Assembly (NCBI RefSeq): GCF_017526105.1
Contig: NZ_CP071839.1
Location: 1,054,001-1,118,000 of the forward strand
Length of the DNA: 64,000 nt
DNA from: Streptomyces cyanogenus
GTDB taxonomy: Bacteria; Actinomycetota; Actinomycetes; Streptomycetales; Streptomycetaceae
Reading direction: 5' to 3'
The translations under genes and the position numbers were made by a program. Under the pieces are notes generated by a model, which was not told the origin of the DNA, did not search any database, and saw only the letters and a list, made by a program, of their open reading frames with translations. Shown piece after piece: positions 63,051 through 64,000 of the stretch (its first letter is position 1; the number at the start of each line of letters is the position of its first letter).

Positions 63051-63070
63051 TAGGGGCGGCTAGGGGGCGG
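63051..63070. repeat. tandem TAGGGG direct repeat upstream of the KASIII gene
   Basis: TAGGGGCGGC (63051-63060) and TAGGGGGCGG (63061-63070) are tandem copies with a 10-bp period, about one helical turn. They lie 35-54 bp upstream of the KASIII ATG in the 261-bp gap to the divergent LAL gene. The same 6-mer lies upstream of ccr and of the LuxR gene. Confidence 0.5.
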
Positions 63071-63104
63071 TCAAGGGTTACCCAAGTGGTCCGTGCCCAG
63101 CACG

Positions 63105-64000
63105 ATGGCGAGCAGCCTCGCCCGTTCCCGTCCCCCGCACGGTCAGGAGCCAGCCATCAACGGCATAGGAATACTGGGTACCGGTTCGTACCTCCCCGCC
63201 GAGACCGTGCCGAACCGCGTGGTGGCGGAGTGGGCCGGCGTCACCGAGGAATGGATCCTGCGCAAGACGGGGATCCGCGAGCGCCGGTACGCGGCCCGCC
63301 ACGAGGCCACGTCGGACCTGGCGGCACAGGCCGCCGAGGCCGCGCTGCGGGCGGCCGGTGTATCGGCCGCCGACCTGTCCTGGGTGGTGCTGGCGACCTC
63401 CACCCCCGACCATCCCCAGCCGGCCACCGCCTGCCTGGTGCAGGACCGGATCGGCGCCGTGAGCGCCGCCGCGTTCGACATAAACTCCGTGTGCAGCGGC
63501 TTCGTCTTCGCTCTGGTCGCCGCGGCCCGGCTGCTGGCGGAGCCGGACGGCGGGGCGCCCGGCCACGCCCTCGTGATCGGTGCCGACGTCTACTCGCGGA
63601 TCATCGACCGGACTGACCGGCGCACCGCCGTGCTCTTCGGCGACGGCGCCGGTGCCGCGGTCCTCGGGCCGGTGCGCGCGGACCGCGGCATGCTGGGGTC
63701 GCACCTGGTCAGCCGTGGCGCACAGCACGGCCTGATCCACGTGGAGGCCGGTGGGAGCCGGCTGCCCGCATCCGAGAAGACGGTCGTCTCCGGACAGCAC
63801 CACTTCCGGATGGACGGCCGGGCCGTGCGCGACCTGGTCGCCCGCGAACTGCCGGAGAGCGTCCGCGAACTGCTGGCACGCAGCGGCATCACCCCCGACC
63901 AGGTCGACCACTTCATACCGCACCAGGCCAACGGCGTACTGCTCGGCGAGATCCTGCCGACGCTCGGACTCCGCCGCGCCCGCGTCCATCTGCACGTGGC
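63105..64000 (+). CDS. ketoacyl-ACP synthase III (KASIII/FabH-like), 3' end outside window
   Basis: The frame is open to the end of the window (298 codons). ATG 63105 is the only usual start in frame; an AGGAG lies before an ATC at 63156, where the conserved domain begins (INGIGILGTGSYLPAETV), so the true start is uncertain. It has the KASIII sequence WILRKTGIRERRYAARHEAT, STPDHPQPATACLVQDRIGA, the nucleophile in DINSVCSGFVFAL, LFGDGAGAAVL and HFIPHQANG with the catalytic His. The final Asn lies beyond the window. In this cluster it probably makes the starter unit of a fatty-acid- or polyketide-like chain. Confidence 0.87.
   Translation, partial: MASSLARSRPPHGQEPAINGIGILGTGSYLPAETVPNRVVAEWAGVTEEWILRKTGIRERRYAARHEATSDLAAQAAEAALRAAGVSAADLSWVVLATSTPDHPQPATACLVQDRIGAVSAAAFDINSVCSGFVFALVAAARLLAEPDGGAPGHALVIGADVYSRIIDRTDRRTAVLFGDGAGAAVLGPVRADRGMLGSHLVSRGAQHGLIHVEAGGSRLPASEKTVVSGQHHFRMDGRAVRDLVARELPESVRELLARSGITPDQVDHFIPHQANGVLLGEILPTLGLRRARVHLHV

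Overview
The window reads as chromosomal DNA of a Streptomyces or close relative. It is very GC-rich, uses GTG and TTG starts freely, and carries typical content: SpoIIE phosphatases with anti-sigma-type ATPase domains, LAL-type LuxR regulators, an L,D-transpeptidase, HdeD/SHOCT/DUF7144 membrane proteins and a crotonyl-CoA carboxylase/reductase. I saw no tRNA, rRNA, CRISPR array, insertion sequence or prophage.

Region 1 (1-9909, + strand) is the 3' part of a surface-glycan operon with mostly 4-bp stop/start overlaps: a C-methyltransferase (cut by the window edge), a glucose-1-phosphate cytidylyltransferase-like enzyme, a PIG-L deacetylase, an SDR epimerase, a DUF4910 peptidase-like protein, a flippase, a GT2 transferase, a pyruvyl transferase, an RmlC-like epimerase and a GSA-like aminotransferase. 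It probably makes and exports a modified, perhaps CDP-activated and pyruvylated, sugar. It ends at a 36-bp perfect palindrome shared with the convergent PAP2 gene.

Region 2 (9.9-21.4 kb, mostly - strand) holds envelope and lipid genes: PAP2 phosphatase, YihY/BrkB, a membrane-fused diacylglycerol kinase, DUF7144, a SHOCT protein, HdeD and small proteins. A MalT-like LAL regulator and a divergent L,D-transpeptidase follow.

Region 3 (21.9-39.8 kb) is catabolic and defensive: a PucR-type regulator with an acyl-CoA ligase; an MBL hydrolase/RidA/AraC/esterase group sharing a cis-element; a HAD phosphatase coupled to a GH65 phosphorylase; a TetR-controlled MMPL pump with an LmeA-like lipoid-binding protein; and a copper operon (Met/His-rich peptide, CopA-type ATPase, PCuAC-like protein).

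Region 4 (40.1-49.7 kb) contains decayed genes (an amidohydrolase remnant abutting a LuxR tail, a frameshifted acetolactate synthase, a CBS-domain remnant, a haloperoxidase tail) interleaved with two intact SpoIIE signalling proteins, an LGFP-repeat secreted protein and a PPOX flavoprotein.

Region 5 (49.9-55.3 kb) is an FtsX/MacB-type ABC transporter divergent from a histidine kinase/response regulator pair. Region 6 (55.4-64.0 kb) looks like the left edge of a polyketide-type biosynthetic cluster: ccr, two regulators (one a large LAL), a KASIII-like protein without the usual catalytic His, and a canonical KASIII cut by the window end. TAGGGG boxes lie upstream of ccr, the LuxR gene and the KASIII gene.
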